Below, piece after piece: positions 8,427-18,616 of a DNA stretch of 64,000 bases. Location: positions 186,001 through 250,000 of the forward strand of contig NZ_JAUYZI010000002.1 of assembly GCF_030700245.1 (NCBI RefSeq), written 5' to 3'. The notes beneath the pieces are model-generated. The model saw only the letters and a program-made list of their open reading frames with translations, ran no database searches and had not been told where the DNA came from. How positions within the stretch are numbered: the first letter of the stretch is position 1; the number at the start of each line of letters is the position of its first letter. Made by a program: the position numbers and the translations under genes. The stretch comes from Methylobacterium amylolyticum (GTDB lineage: Bacteria > Pseudomonadota > Alphaproteobacteria > Rhizobiales > Beijerinckiaceae).

Positions 8427-8942
8427 TCAAGCGGCGCCCGGAAGGGTCACGGTCCAGGGGTCCTCGAACACGTGCTCCTCCAGGTTCACTCCCGGCCCGC
8501 CCCGGTCGATCACCACGAAATCCTGGGCCGCCCCGAACGGCGTCAGCACCCCGTGCCACGTGCCGCGGGCGTAGCAGACCCCCTGGTGGGGCGCGGTGAC
8601 GAAGGCCTGCGGCCGGCCGGGCCGGCCGCCCTCGTCCGGGCAGACCACCACGAGGAACGGCGCGGCGTTCAGCGGCACGAAGGCCTGCGCCCCCAGCGGG
8701 TGGCGCTCGACGAGGCTCAGGCGGAGCGGCAGCGCGTAGGCCTGCGCCTCCACCAGCCCGATCACCGCGCGCCCGCCCTCCCCGGCGACCTCGATCTCCG
8801 CGAGGTCGTGGAAGCGGCGCGCGTGCCCCGCGTTCATCGAGCGGGGCTCCGCCCCCGCCCGGTCGATCACCGCGCCGAACGGCGCGAAGGCCGCCGCGGT
8901 CAGGGGCTGCGCGACGAGCGTCCTGTCGCCCGCGCCGCTCAT
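8427..8942 (-). CDS. allA: Ureidoglycolate lyase AllA
   Basis: The 171-residue product matches ureidoglycolate lyase, which splits (S)-ureidoglycolate into glyoxylate and urea at the end of purine ureide breakdown. Family features are LTAAAFAPFGAVI near the start, the RFHDLAEIEV segment, RLSLVERHPLGAQAFVPLN in the cupin-like core, and GTWHGVLTPFG with DFVVIDRGGPGVNLEEH near the end. The ATG at 8942 overlaps the stop of the upstream ureidoglycine aminohydrolase by 4 bp, which indicates coupled translation. The two enzymes act one after the other. Confidence 0.9.
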   Translation of the reverse strand: MSGAGDRTLVAQPLTAAAFAPFGAVIDRAGAEPRSMNAGHARRFHDLAEIEVAGEGGRAVIGLVEAQAYALPLRLSLVERHPLGAQAFVPLNAAPFLVVVCPDEGGRPGRPQAFVTAPHQGVCYARGTWHGVLTPFGAAQDFVVIDRGGPGVNLEEHVFEDPWTVTLPGAA

Positions 8943-9790
8943 CGGGCCGGCCCGCGCAGGGCCAGGGCGGGATGCCGGTTCACGTCCTTGTACAGCAGGT
9001 AGCGGAACGGGCCGGGGCCGCCCGCGTAGCAGGCCTGCGGGCAGAAGGCGCGCAGCCACATGAAGTCGCCCGCCTCGACCTCGACCCAGTCGCGGTTGAG
9101 GCGGTAGACCGCCTTGCCCTCCAGCACGAACAGCCCGTGCTCCATCACGTGGGTCTCCTCGAACGGGATCGAGGCGCCGGGCCGCAGCGTGACGATGTTG
9201 ACGTGCATGTCGTGGCGCAGGTCGTCGGAGGCGACGAAGCGCGTGGTCGCCCAGGCCCCGTCCGTGCCGACCATGCCGGAGGGCGCGATCTCGGATTCGT
9301 GCGTGACGAAGGCCTCCGGCACGTCGAGGCCCGGCGCGCGCTCGTAGGCCTTGCGGACCCAGTGGAAGCGGGCCGGCTCGGCGCCGCGGTTCAGCAGGCT
9401 CCAGCGCGCGCCCGGGGGCAGGTAGGCGTAGCTGCCGGAGCGCAGGGCGTGGGTCCGCCCTTCGAGGACGAGGCTCGGGGTGCCCGAGACCACGAACAGC
9501 ACCCCCTGCGCCCCCGCGTCGGGCTCGGGCCGCTCGCTGCCGCCGCCGGGGGCGACCTCCATCAAGTACTGCGCGAAGGTCTCGGCGAAGCCCGACAGGG
9601 GCCGCGCCAGGATCCAGGCCTGGGTCCCCTCCCAGCCCGGCAGCAGGCTCGTCACGATGTCGCTCATCACGCCGTGGGGGATGACGGCGTAGGCGTCCGT
9701 GAACACCGCCCGGCCGGTCATCAGCATCGTCTGGGACGGCAGTCCGCCGCAGGCGGGGTTGTACGTCGATGCGGTCGTCGATGCGGTCAT
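8939..9790 (-). CDS. (S)-ureidoglycine aminohydrolase (bicupin, AllE/UglY type)
   Basis: The 283-residue protein has two cupin domains. The first has PEPDAGAQGVLFVVSGTPSLVLEGRTHALRSG-type motifs at about residues 85-125. The second has IPFEETHVMEHGLFVLEGKAVYRLN and WVEVEAGDFMWLRAFCPQACYAGG-type motifs at about residues 205-260, with metal-ligand Glu, His and Gln candidates. The family releases ammonia from (S)-ureidoglycine to give ureidoglycolate, the substrate of the coupled downstream AllA. ATG at 9790 was chosen because the preceding frame is unconserved. A dctA-type symporter lies 119 bp upstream on the same strand. Confidence 0.88.
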   Translation of the reverse strand: MTASTTASTYNPACGGLPSQTMLMTGRAVFTDAYAVIPHGVMSDIVTSLLPGWEGTQAWILARPLSGFAETFAQYLMEVAPGGGSERPEPDAGAQGVLFVVSGTPSLVLEGRTHALRSGSYAYLPPGARWSLLNRGAEPARFHWVRKAYERAPGLDVPEAFVTHESEIAPSGMVGTDGAWATTRFVASDDLRHDMHVNIVTLRPGASIPFEETHVMEHGLFVLEGKAVYRLNRDWVEVEAGDFMWLRAFCPQACYAGGPGPFRYLLYKDVNRHPALALRGPAR

Positions 9791-9909
9791 GGGGATTCTC
9801 CGAGGGTTGGGGCTGTCGGTGTGGCGGGGCGGGCCGCCGCGCGGCGGCGTGGATCCGGGTGGGCCCGCGGTCCGGTCGGGCCGGACCGCGGGGGCATCGG
9901 GCGCGCCCG

Positions 9910-11244
<1,335 letters not shown>

Positions 11245-11418
11245 CGGAACCTCCCTGGATCCTGTGGAGCCTTTGCGTTCCCCGACTGCGCGGCTCGGAT
11301 GCGTCGGGGTTGCTGTCGAGGCGACGTGGCGTCGTCGCGGTTCCGCGCGGCGCGATGGGGCGCGAACGCTGGTCCCGCACCATCGTCCCGCGCGATCTAG
11401 ACGTCAAATATTTCTTAT

Positions 11419-11432
11419 GTTTCGATTGAAAC
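11419..11432. promoter_or_regulatory. Candidate LysR operator between dctA and lysR
   Basis: A perfect inverted repeat GTTTC-GATT-GAAAC lies 23 bp before the lysR start and about 175 bp before dctA, in the only A+T-rich part of the divergent intergenic region. It contains the T-N11-A spacing expected of LysR-type binding sites. Binding by the adjacent regulator is inferred from position. Confidence 0.45.
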
Positions 11433-11454
11433 GAATTGAGTATGGATATCGGCC

Positions 11455-12339
11455 ATGGAACTCCGCCACCTGCGCTACTTCGCGGCCGTCGCCGAGCATC
11501 TGAGCTTCACCGCCGCCGCCGAGCGGCTCGGGGTCGCGCAGCCCCCGCTGAGCCAGCAGATCCGGGATCTGGAGGCCGAGATCGGCACCCCGCTCCTGGA
11601 GCGCACCACGCGGCGCGTCGCCCTGACCCGGGCGGGCCGGGACTTCCGGGCGCAGGCGCTCGCGATCCTGGCCCTGGCGGGCGAGTCCGTCGCCCGGGCG
11701 CGGGCCATCGGGGCTGGCACGGCGGGCATCATCAACGTCGGGCTGACGGGCTCGATGCTCGCCGGCCCCCTCGGGCGCTCGATCCGGATGTTCTCGTGCG
11801 CCTACGGCGACGTCGACCTGCGCATCCACGAGATGTCGCCCGACCGGCAGATCGCGGCGCTCAAATCCGGGCAGACGGACATCTCCTTCCTGCGCGCGCC
11901 GCCGCGGGACCTCGATCTCGTCAGCGAGCTCGCGTGGGAGGAGGCCGTCAGCCTCGTGCTGCCGCGGGGGCATCCGCTGGCGGCGCGGACGCTGCGGCTC
12001 GCGGACCTGAGCGGGGAGAACTTCGTGTTCCTGCGGCTCGAAGACTCGCTGTTCGCCAAGCACCTCTGGCAGTGCTGCGTGGAGGCGGGCTTCGTCCCGC
12101 GCATCTCGCACGAGGTCGTCGAGGCGGCCTCGCTCACCAGCCTCGTCGCGGCCGGCCTCGGCATCGCCCTGATCCCGGAGACCGTGGGCCGGCTGGCCCA
12201 CCGGGACGTCGTCTACAAGCCGCTCCACGGTGAGACAATCCGTGCCGACGTGTATGCCCTCAGGTCGAAGACGGCCGACCCGTTGCTGGACAACTTCCTG
12301 GATGTGGTGCGCTCCGGCAGCAAGACTTCCTCTGAGTAG
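11455..12339 (+). CDS. LysR-family transcriptional regulator
   Basis: The product (294 residues) has an N-terminal winged helix-turn-helix (MELRHLRYFAAVAEHLSFTAAAERL, then QPPLSQQIRDLEAEIGTPLLERT) and a type-2 periplasmic-binding-like effector domain from about residue 90. Its first residues, ELRHLRYF and the TTRRVALTRAG turn, resemble the BenM/CatM branch of LysR regulators. It is divergent from the symporter-ureide operon and upstream of malate synthase G. Either or both could be targets. An inverted repeat precedes its start, as expected for autoregulation. Confidence 0.88.
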   Translation: MELRHLRYFAAVAEHLSFTAAAERLGVAQPPLSQQIRDLEAEIGTPLLERTTRRVALTRAGRDFRAQALAILALAGESVARARAIGAGTAGIINVGLTGSMLAGPLGRSIRMFSCAYGDVDLRIHEMSPDRQIAALKSGQTDISFLRAPPRDLDLVSELAWEEAVSLVLPRGHPLAARTLRLADLSGENFVFLRLEDSLFAKHLWQCCVEAGFVPRISHEVVEAASLTSLVAAGLGIALIPETVGRLAHRDVVYKPLHGETIRADVYALRSKTADPLLDNFLDVVRSGSKTSSE

Positions 12340-12495
12340 GAGCCCGGACGCGATCGATCGAGAAAGTCTTGACCCGATCCCCTGAGGAGAAATCAATATT
12401 TCGCCCTCGCCGGTTGACGCCCCAGCGACCGGGGCTTAAGCGGCCGGCGTCCCGCTCGGACTTCGGTGCACGGCGAGGCGGGTCTGGAGACGGCG

Positions 12496-14658
12496 ATGGA
12501 CAGGGTGCGAGCGGGCGACCTCGACGTGGCGGGGGAGCTCTACCGGTTCGTGAACGAGGAGGCGCTGCCCGGCACCGGCATCTCCCCCGACGTGTTCTGG
12601 GGCGGCCTCGGCGCCATCGTGCGCGACCTGACGCCGAAGAACCGCGCCCTGCTCGCCAAGCGCGACGCGCTCCAGGCGCGCATCGACGCGTGGCACCGGG
12701 AGCGGGTCGGCAAGCCGGCCGATCCGGAGGGCTACAAGGCGTTCCTGCGGGAGATCGGCTACCTGCTGCCCGACCCCGGGCCGGTGCAGGTCGCGACCCA
12801 GAACGTCGACGACGAGATCGCCCACATCGCCGGCCCGCAGCTCGTGGTGCCGGTCTCCAACGCCCGCTACGCGCTCAACGCCGCCAACGCCCGCTGGGGC
12901 TCGCTCTACGACGCGCTCTACGGCACCGACGCGGTCTCCGAGGAGGGCGGCGCGGTCCGGGGCGGCGGCTACAACCGCACCCGCGGCGCCCGGGTGGTGA
13001 CCCGCGCCCGGGCCTATCTCGACCGGCTCGTGCCGCTCGCCGGCGGCCGCCACGCCGACGTGGTGACCTACGCGGTGGAGGGCGGCGGGCTCGTCGGCAA
13101 CCTGAACACCGGCGACACGGTGCCGCTCGCCCGGCCCGACGGCTTCGCCGGCTACCGCGGCCGCGCCGGCAGCCCCTCGGCCCTGCTGCTGCGCCACAAC
13201 GGCCTGCACATCGAGATCGTGCTCGACCGCACCCACCGGATCGGCCGCTTCGACGCTTCGGGCGTCGCCGACATCCTGCTGGAATCGGCGATCTCGACGA
13301 TCATGGACCTCGAGGATTCGGTGGCCACCGTCGATGCGCAGGACAAGGTCGGCGTCTACCGCAACTGGCTCGGGCTGATGACGGGCACGCTCGCGACCAC
13401 CTTCGAGAAGGACGGCCGCACCCAGGAGCGGCGCCTCAGCCCCGACCGGCACTACATCGCCCCGAACGGCGGCGAGGTGACCGTCCCCGGCCGCTCGCTG
13501 ATGCTGGTGCGCAACGTCGGCCACCACATGGACACCGACGCGGTGCTGGACGCCGAGGGCCGGGAGATCCCCGAGGGGATGCTCGACGCCGCGGTGACCG
13601 CGATGATCGCGATCCACGACCTCAAGGGCGATTCCGGCACCCGCAACAGCCGGCGCGGCTCGGTCTACATCGTCAAGCCGAAGATGCACGGGCCGGAGGA
13701 GGTCGCCTTCGCGGTCGAGCTGTTCTCCCGGGTCGAGGCGATGCTGGGGCTGGAGCCCGACACCCTGAAGATGGGCATCATGGACGAGGAGCGCCGCACC
13801 ACGGTGAACCTCGCCGCCTGCATCAAGGCGGCGGCGAACCGCGTGGTGTTCATCAACACCGGCTTCCTCGATCGCACCGGCGACGAGATCCACACCGCGA
13901 TGGAGGCCGGGCCGGTCATCCGCAAGAACGACATGAAGGCCACCGCCTGGATCAAGGGCTACGAGGAGAACAACGTCGATGTCGGGCTGGCCTGCGGCCT
14001 GCTCGGCCGGGCGCAGATCGGCAAGGGCATGTGGGCGGCGCCCGACGCCATGGCCGACATGCTGATGCAGAAGGGCGCCCACCCGAAGGCCGGGGCCAGC
14101 ACCGCCTGGGTGCCCTCCCCCACCGCCGCCACGCTCCACGCCCTGCACTACCACGAGACCGACGTGCGGGCGCGCCAGACCGAACTCGCCCGCCGGCCGC
14201 GCTCGGCGCTCGACGAGATCCTGGAGATCCCGCTCGCCCGCTCGAACTTCGCCCCCGACGACGTGCAGCAGGAGATCGACAACAACGCCCAGAGCATCCT
14301 CGGCTACGTGGTGCGCTGGGTCGACCAGGGGGTGGGCTGCTCCAAGGTGCCGGACATCCACGATGTCGGGCTGATGGAGGACCGGGCGACGCTCCGCATC
14401 TCCTCGCAGCACATCGCCAACTGGCTGCACCACGGCGTGGTCAGCGAGGCGCAGGTGATGGAGACCCTGAAGCGGATGGCGAAGGTGGTCGACCGCCAGA
14501 ACGCCGGCGACCCGCTCTACCGGCCGATGGCGCCGGACTTCGACGGCCCGGCCTTCCAGGCCGCCTGCGACCTCGTCCTCAAGGGCCGCGCGCAGCCCAA
14601 CGGCTACACCGAGTGGGTGCTCACCGCCCGGCGCCGCGAGGCCAAGGCCGCGGCCTGA
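12496..14658 (+). CDS. glcB: Malate synthase G
   Basis: Malate synthase G (720 residues) condenses glyoxylate with acetyl-CoA to malate. The protein carries the family sequence throughout: [18 protein letters not shown] near the start, the [22 protein letters not shown] segment with catalytic acids near residue 270, [10 protein letters not shown], and the later [13 protein letters not shown] and [14 protein letters not shown] motifs. ATG at 12496 has a GGAG ribosome site 6 bp before it and gives the usual length; a GTG at 12466 is the alternative. The ureide enzymes nearby make glyoxylate, which this enzyme would consume. Confidence 0.95.
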   Translation: MDRVRAGDLDVAGELYRFVNEEALPGTGISPDVFWGGLGAIVRDLTPKNRALLAKRDALQARIDAWHRERVGKPADPEGYKAFLREIGYLLPDPGPVQVATQNVDDEIAHIAGPQLVVPVSNARYALNAANARWGSLYDALYGTDAVSEEGGAVRGGGYNRTRGARVVTRARAYLDRLVPLAGGRHADVVTYAVEGGGLVGNLNTGDTVPLARPDGFAGYRGRAGSPSALLLRHNGLHIEIVLDRTHRIGRFDASGVADILLESAISTIMDLEDSVATVDAQDKVGVYRNWLGLMTGTLATTFEKDGRTQERRLSPDRHYIAPNGGEVTVPGRSLMLVRNVGHHMDTDAVLDAEGREIPEGMLDAAVTAMIAIHDLKGDSGTRNSRRGSVYIVKPKMHGPEEVAFAVELFSRVEAMLGLEPDTLKMGIMDEERRTTVNLAACIKAAANRVVFINTGFLDRTGDEIHTAMEAGPVIRKNDMKATAWIKGYEENNVDVGLACGLLGRAQIGKGMWAAPDAMADMLMQKGAHPKAGASTAWVPSPTAATLHALHYHETDVRARQTELARRPRSALDEILEIPLARSNFAPDDVQQEIDNNAQSILGYVVRWVDQGVGCSKVPDIHDVGLMEDRATLRISSQHIANWLHHGVVSEAQVMETLKRMAKVVDRQNAGDPLYRPMAPDFDGPAFQAACDLVLKGRAQPNGYTEWVLTARRREAKAAA

Positions 14659-14670
14659 CCGCGGCCGGAC

Positions 14671-14707
14671 GGGCGCCCCGCGCAGAGGTCGTCCTCCGGG
14701 GGCGCCC
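14671..14707. terminator. GC-rich stem between convergent genes
   Basis: The arms GGGCGCCCC (14671-14679) and GGGGCGCCC (14699-14707) pair perfectly around a 19-base loop. They lie between the stops of malate synthase (+) and the EipA-like gene (-). No T-tract follows on either strand. It may slow or end transcription from both sides, or simply be a stable hairpin. Confidence 0.35.
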
Positions 14708-14710
14708 GCC

Positions 14711-15334
14711 TCAGAACGGGTTCCAGGTCGCCTCGCGGGTGAACTTGAGGTAGCCGACGCTGATGCCGAGCCGGGCGCCGACGCCGCTGCGGATCGGCAC
14801 CACGACGATGCCGCCGTCGGTGACCGCGGTCATGCCGAAGCCGCCGACGAAGTAGGCCGAGCCGTCGACGCCGCCGAAGCGCCGGTAGAGGGCGCGCACG
14901 GCGGGCAGGTTGTAGACCAGCATCATCGTGCGCGCGCCCTCGCCGCCGACGTCGAAGCCCAGCGACGGCCCCTGCCAGTAGATCTTCCGGGAGCCGGAAT
15001 TGCGGGTGTAGAGCGCGCCCTCGCCGTAGCGCAGGCCGGCGACGATCGCGCCCCCGCCCTCCTGCCCCAGGATGTAGCCGTTGGGCTCGCCCCAGCGGCG
15101 GCAGGCCTCCTCCACCGTGAGCGCGAGGCCGCGCGAGACGGTGCCGAAGAAGCGGTGCCCCGACTCGACGATCTCGCCGGGCCGGAAGCTCTCCGGCGGC
15201 GGCCCGTCCTCGGGCGTCACCGCCCGGGCCGTGCCCGGCAGCAGGGCGGAGAGGGCGGGGCCGCCCAGCGCGAGCCCGAGGCCCGCGCGCAGCAGGCGGC
15301 GCCGGTCGGTGCCGCGATGGTCTGGTGCCGTCAT
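14711..15334 (-). CDS. EipA-like DUF1134 envelope protein with Tat-like signal
   Basis: The 207-residue product matches DUF1134, the family of Brucella EipA, a small periplasmic barrel needed for envelope integrity. It has the run GYILGQEGGGAIVAGLRYGEG at about residues 84-104, then KIYWQGPSLGFDVGGEGART and MMLVYNL. Residues 10-38 form a signal peptide starting with an Arg-Arg-Arg-Leu-Leu pattern and ending in GTARA, so export may be by Tat. The ATG at 15334 follows an excellent GAGGAGGA ribosome site. The last residues are NPF. Confidence 0.85.
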   Translation of the reverse strand: MTAPDHRGTDRRRLLRAGLGLALGGPALSALLPGTARAVTPEDGPPPESFRPGEIVESGHRFFGTVSRGLALTVEEACRRWGEPNGYILGQEGGGAIVAGLRYGEGALYTRNSGSRKIYWQGPSLGFDVGGEGARTMMLVYNLPAVRALYRRFGGVDGSAYFVGGFGMTAVTDGGIVVVPIRSGVGARLGISVGYLKFTREATWNPF

Positions 15335-15494
15335 CGTTCCTCCTCGGCCGATGCCTCGGGTCCCGCGGGCCGGTCCGCCGCCCCGGGGGCCGCGCGGGCC
15401 CTTCTCTCGGCGCGCCCGATCCGCGATGGTCCCGGGGGCCGCGCGCGTCCCCGGCCGGGGACGATTCGGACCAGCTTCGGAGCACGTTCGCAAG

Positions 15495-16016
15495 ATGGGG
15501 TTAACCGGTGGTGACCGCGGCCGAAGCGCGCCGGCGCGGCGGCCCGTCCTGATCGGGCTCTTTGCCGATCTCCTGGCCGCGCTTCTCGCCCTCCCGCTGG
15601 TTCTCCCCCCGGCGCGATCCTTCGCCGGCCCCGCCCGGGCGGAGGGGCTGCTGCTGCTGGCGCTGCGGGGCTTCGACCCGGTGAGCTACTTCCTGCCGGA
15701 CGGCCCGCGCCCCGGCTCCGAGCGGTTCGAGCTGACCTGGGGCGGCCGGGTCTGGCGCTTCGCGAGCGGGGCGAACCGGGCGGCCTTCCGGGACGCACCC
15801 GAGGTCTACGCGCCGCGGTTCCGCGGCCACGACGCGGCGGGCGTGCTGGACGGGCGCCTCGTCGATGCCGACCCGGCGGTGTTCGCGCTGATCGACGGGC
15901 GGCTCTACCTGTTCCGCGACGCGCAGCGCCGGGCGCGGCTCGCGGGCGAGCCCGGCCTCGCCCGGGCGGCGGAGGCGGTCTGGCCGAGCCTGCGCGGCCT
16001 CCTGAGCGGTCCGTAG
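15495..16016 (+). CDS. YHS-domain protein with N-terminal membrane segment
   Basis: The product has 173 residues. Residues about 18-42 are a hydrophobic stretch (LIGLFADLLAALLALPLVL), a signal or anchor. The rest resembles YHS proteins: GFDPVSYFLPDGPRPGSERFELTWGGRVWRFASGANRAAF, then PEVYAPRFRGHDAAG. YHS proteins often bind metals or act in envelope processes, but the exact role is unknown. No strong ribosome site precedes the ATG at 15495. The gene is divergent from the EipA-like gene, with 160 bp between the starts. Confidence 0.72.
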   Translation: MGLTGGDRGRSAPARRPVLIGLFADLLAALLALPLVLPPARSFAGPARAEGLLLLALRGFDPVSYFLPDGPRPGSERFELTWGGRVWRFASGANRAAFRDAPEVYAPRFRGHDAAGVLDGRLVDADPAVFALIDGRLYLFRDAQRRARLAGEPGLARAAEAVWPSLRGLLSGP

Positions 16017-16199
16017 GGCGGGCTCGGTCTCCCGGCCGGAGGCTCGCGGCCGCGCGGTGCGACGGATCGCTCCGGCCCGCGCGGCGATGCCGGGGGAACC
16101 TCGGCCGCAGCGCGTCCCTTCCTGCACGTCGGACCACCACGCGGCGGGGCTTGACCTTCGGGAGCCGCCCTCGACCCGCCGCGAAACGGGACCCCAGCC

Positions 16200-16799
16200 A
16201 TGTCCACCGATGCGGGATCAGGATCGAAGAACCCCGGAGCCGTTCAGGGCGACGCGAGCCCGCGTTCCGCGGCGATGCCGTCCAGCAGCCGTCGGCAGTT
16301 CCTGGGCGGGATCGCCGCGGGCGTCGCCGTCTCGACCGAGTCGCAGGCCGCGGCGGTTCCCGCGACCGCGACGGACGAGGCGTTCATGCGCGAGGCGATC
16401 GCCCTCGCCCGGAGCGCCGACTTCCCGTTCGGCGCGGTCATCGTCGCGGACGGCGAGGTCCGGGCGCGCGGACGCAACCTGGGCAAGCAGCAGCGGGACC
16501 CGACGGCCCACGGGGAGATGGTCGCGATACGCCGCTTCCTCGCCCAGTACGGGCCCGAGGCCCTGCGCGGAACCACGCTGTACACGTCCGGCGAACCGTG
16601 CGTGATGTGCATGGGCGCGATCGTGTGGTGCGGCATCGCGCGCGTCGTTTACGCGGCCTCGATCGCGGACATGGCGCGGCGCATCGGCCAGATCATGATC
16701 ACCTGCACGGAGGTGGCGGACAAGACGCCGTTCCTGAAGGTGGACGTCACGGGCGGCGTGCTCTCCGAGGAAGCGCTGGCGCTGTTTCCCGAAAAGTAG
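16200..16799 (+). CDS. Nucleoside/guanine deaminase-like zinc enzyme with Tat-like signal
   Basis: The 199-residue product belongs to the cytidine/deoxycytidylate deaminase fold. Zinc ligands are visible in H104-G-E106 (with E106 as proton shuttle) and PC134-V-M-C137. The arrangement MREAIALARSADFPFGAVIV resembles guanine deaminase and TadA-like proteins. Unusually, residues 28-52 look like a twin-arginine signal (SSRRQFLGGIAAGVAVS), which would export the folded enzyme. An alternative start at 16275 (Met26) keeps the signal. The substrate cannot be named from the sequence. Confidence 0.8.
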   Translation: MSTDAGSGSKNPGAVQGDASPRSAAMPSSSRRQFLGGIAAGVAVSTESQAAAVPATATDEAFMREAIALARSADFPFGAVIVADGEVRARGRNLGKQQRDPTAHGEMVAIRRFLAQYGPEALRGTTLYTSGEPCVMCMGAIVWCGIARVVYAASIADMARRIGQIMITCTEVADKTPFLKVDVTGGVLSEEALALFPEK

Positions 16800-16823
16800 C
16801 GGCCGGCCTCTCGGCCCCCCGCA

Positions 16824-17324
16824 TCAGGCCTGCGCATCGCGCTCGGGCAGGGCCAGGTAGATCAGAACGCCGAGCACCGTCATGGCGAAGCGGAACGCGC
16901 CCTCCTGCCCGTTCCAGGTCTTCGACATCCACATGGCGAACCACTCGCCGCCGATGCCGAGGAAACCGGCCTGCCAGACCAGGAAGCCGACGCTGAGGCC
17001 CGCGATGGCGAACGCCTTGGCCTGCGCGAAGCGCTCGGCCGGGGCCCTCAGACGGGCCAGCATCAGGATGACGCCGAGCCACAGCAGCAGCGCGGTCAGG
17101 GCCTCCCCGGCGACGATGAGCGCGAAGGCCGCCCGTTGCAGAGCGGGGTCGGTGATCGCCCGGTCGAGGATCGCGGCGCCGCCCTCGATCGTGTCCATCG
17201 CGAGCACGTGCTGCACGAAGCTGAGGTTGGCGGCCGGGTTGACGAGGTTGTCGAGGACGGCCAGGGCACAGGTGAGGGCGACGGCGGCGGCGAGCGCCAC
17301 CTTGGACAGGCGGACGACGATCAT
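16824..17324 (-). CDS. DUF2165 membrane protein
   Basis: The product (166 residues) has four predicted membrane helices at about residues 5-25, 63-88, 101-123 and 140-158. The segment DNLVNPAANLSFVQHVLAMDT after helix 1 and the GGEWFAMWMSKTWNGQEGAFRF loop before helix 4 match DUF2165. The function is unknown. It is convergent with the deaminase gene, with 24 bp between stops. Confidence 0.8.
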   Translation of the reverse strand: MIVVRLSKVALAAAVALTCALAVLDNLVNPAANLSFVQHVLAMDTIEGGAAILDRAITDPALQRAAFALIVAGEALTALLLWLGVILMLARLRAPAERFAQAKAFAIAGLSVGFLVWQAGFLGIGGEWFAMWMSKTWNGQEGAFRFAMTVLGVLIYLALPERDAQA

Positions 17325-17484
17325 CGACGGCTCGGCACGGTCACGTCTCGCCCTCCCGGTGTCGCGTTACCGCGGGCGCGCGGCCGCCGCCATGAGAGGC
17401 ACCAAGGAGGCCCTGCGCGATCCCTCGGGTTTAGCACGGCCGCATCCGGGGCCAAGCCGGTTCCGGCTCGGGCTCCCGATCCGC

Positions 17485-17937
17485 TCATCGGCCCGTCCCG
17501 GGGGGCGCCGTCCCGGGGGGCGACAGCGCGGTCGGGCCCCCCTGCGCCCTGAAGGCCGCGGCGTAGCTCCGGACCAGCGCCCTGTACCGCTCCAGCAGGT
17601 ACGCCCGGCTGCCGGCGTCCGCGTCGCCGAAGCCCGCGTTGCGGCCCGCTTCCACCTCCGCCATGTCGATCGCGACGAGGTCATCGACGAGGCTCTCGCA
17701 CTCGCCGAACGCGGCCTCGCCCATCAGCCCCGCCCGGTCCCCCGACGACAGCATGCCCCCCAGGCTCGTGTCCAGGCAGGCCTTGAGCTCCGCGAGCTTG
17801 GCGTCCGATCGCGGCGAGGCGGTCGCGGCGGCGCAGCCCAGAAGCACGGCCGCGGCGAGAACGCGGCGCAGCGCGGGCGCGCCGAACCGGGCCGCGCGCC
17901 GCACGCGGCGCTGAACGCCCGGATGCGGCGCCGTCAT
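17485..17937 (-). CDS. Predicted secreted protein of unknown function
   Basis: A 150-residue protein with a basic N-terminus followed by a hydrophobic signal core (LRRVLAAAVLLGCAAATAS at about 24-42). A C within LLGCAAA could be a lipobox, though the fit is poor. The mature part has AELKACLDTSLGGMLSSGDRAGLMGEAAFGECESLVDD, which places two conserved-looking cysteines, and a Pro/Gly tail. ATG at 17937 gives the signal peptide. I do not recognise the family. The 160-bp gap 17325-17484 shows nothing further. Confidence 0.55.
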   Translation of the reverse strand: MTAPHPGVQRRVRRAARFGAPALRRVLAAAVLLGCAAATASPRSDAKLAELKACLDTSLGGMLSSGDRAGLMGEAAFGECESLVDDLVAIDMAEVEAGRNAGFGDADAGSRAYLLERYRALVRSYAAAFRAQGGPTALSPPGTAPPGTGR

Positions 17938-18063
17938 CGTGCGGCCTCCGCCGGGGGGCGCGCCTCCGCGGACGGCGCCTGCGCTGACCGTATCGTCACG
18001 GGACCTCCTGCCTCGAAGCGGGCGCGCCATCCGCGCGGGACCGGGCTCCGCGCGCGACGGCTC

Positions 18064-18384
18064 TCAGTGAGCCTCGACGACCACGGCGGTCCCGTAGGCG
18101 ACGACGCCCATCATCGACTGGTCGGTGTCCGCGGTGTCGAAGCGCATCATGACGATCGCGTTGGCGCCGAGTTGCGCGGCGTTCTGGGCCATGCGGTCGA
18201 TCGCCTGGGACCGGGCCTGCTCGATCAACTGGCTGTACTCGTTGATCTCCCCGCCCATCAGGCTGCGCAGCCCGGCCGTGAGATTCCCGACGGCGCCGCG
18301 GCTGTGCACCACGGCGCCGAAGCAGGGGCCCCGCACCTCGCGGACACGGTAGTTCGGGATGTTCTCGGTCGTGACGATGATCAT
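18064..18384 (-). CDS. YbjQ/UPF0145 family protein
   Basis: The 106-residue product matches the YbjQ (DUF74) family. It has the N-terminal IIVTTENIPNYRVREVRGPCFGAVV segment and the central GGEINEYSQLIEQARSQAIDRM segment, followed by GANAIVMMRFDT. The family forms pentameric rings and may bind metals, but its role is unsettled. The gene stands alone on the minus strand, 679 bp from the start codon of the nearest downstream-facing gene. No operator was seen upstream. Confidence 0.88.
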   Translation of the reverse strand: MIIVTTENIPNYRVREVRGPCFGAVVHSRGAVGNLTAGLRSLMGGEINEYSQLIEQARSQAIDRMAQNAAQLGANAIVMMRFDTADTDQSMMGVVAYGTAVVVEAH

Positions 18385-18616
18385 CGCGGGCCTCCCTCGA
18401 CACGGACCGGGGCGAGGACGCGGGATGCCGGTCCCGGCGGGCCATCGCTGCGCGGTCGCGTCCCTGGAACCCTGCCCGCGCCGACGCGCCCCGGCGCGCG
18501 CGGTCCGACGGGGCCGGGACGCGCCGCGCAGGTCGCATGTCCGGTCCCGGACGGCAATGCCGGCCGGCGCGGGGGAGTCCGAAAGACCTCGGCCGTTGCC
18601 GGCGCGCCGCGGCCGG

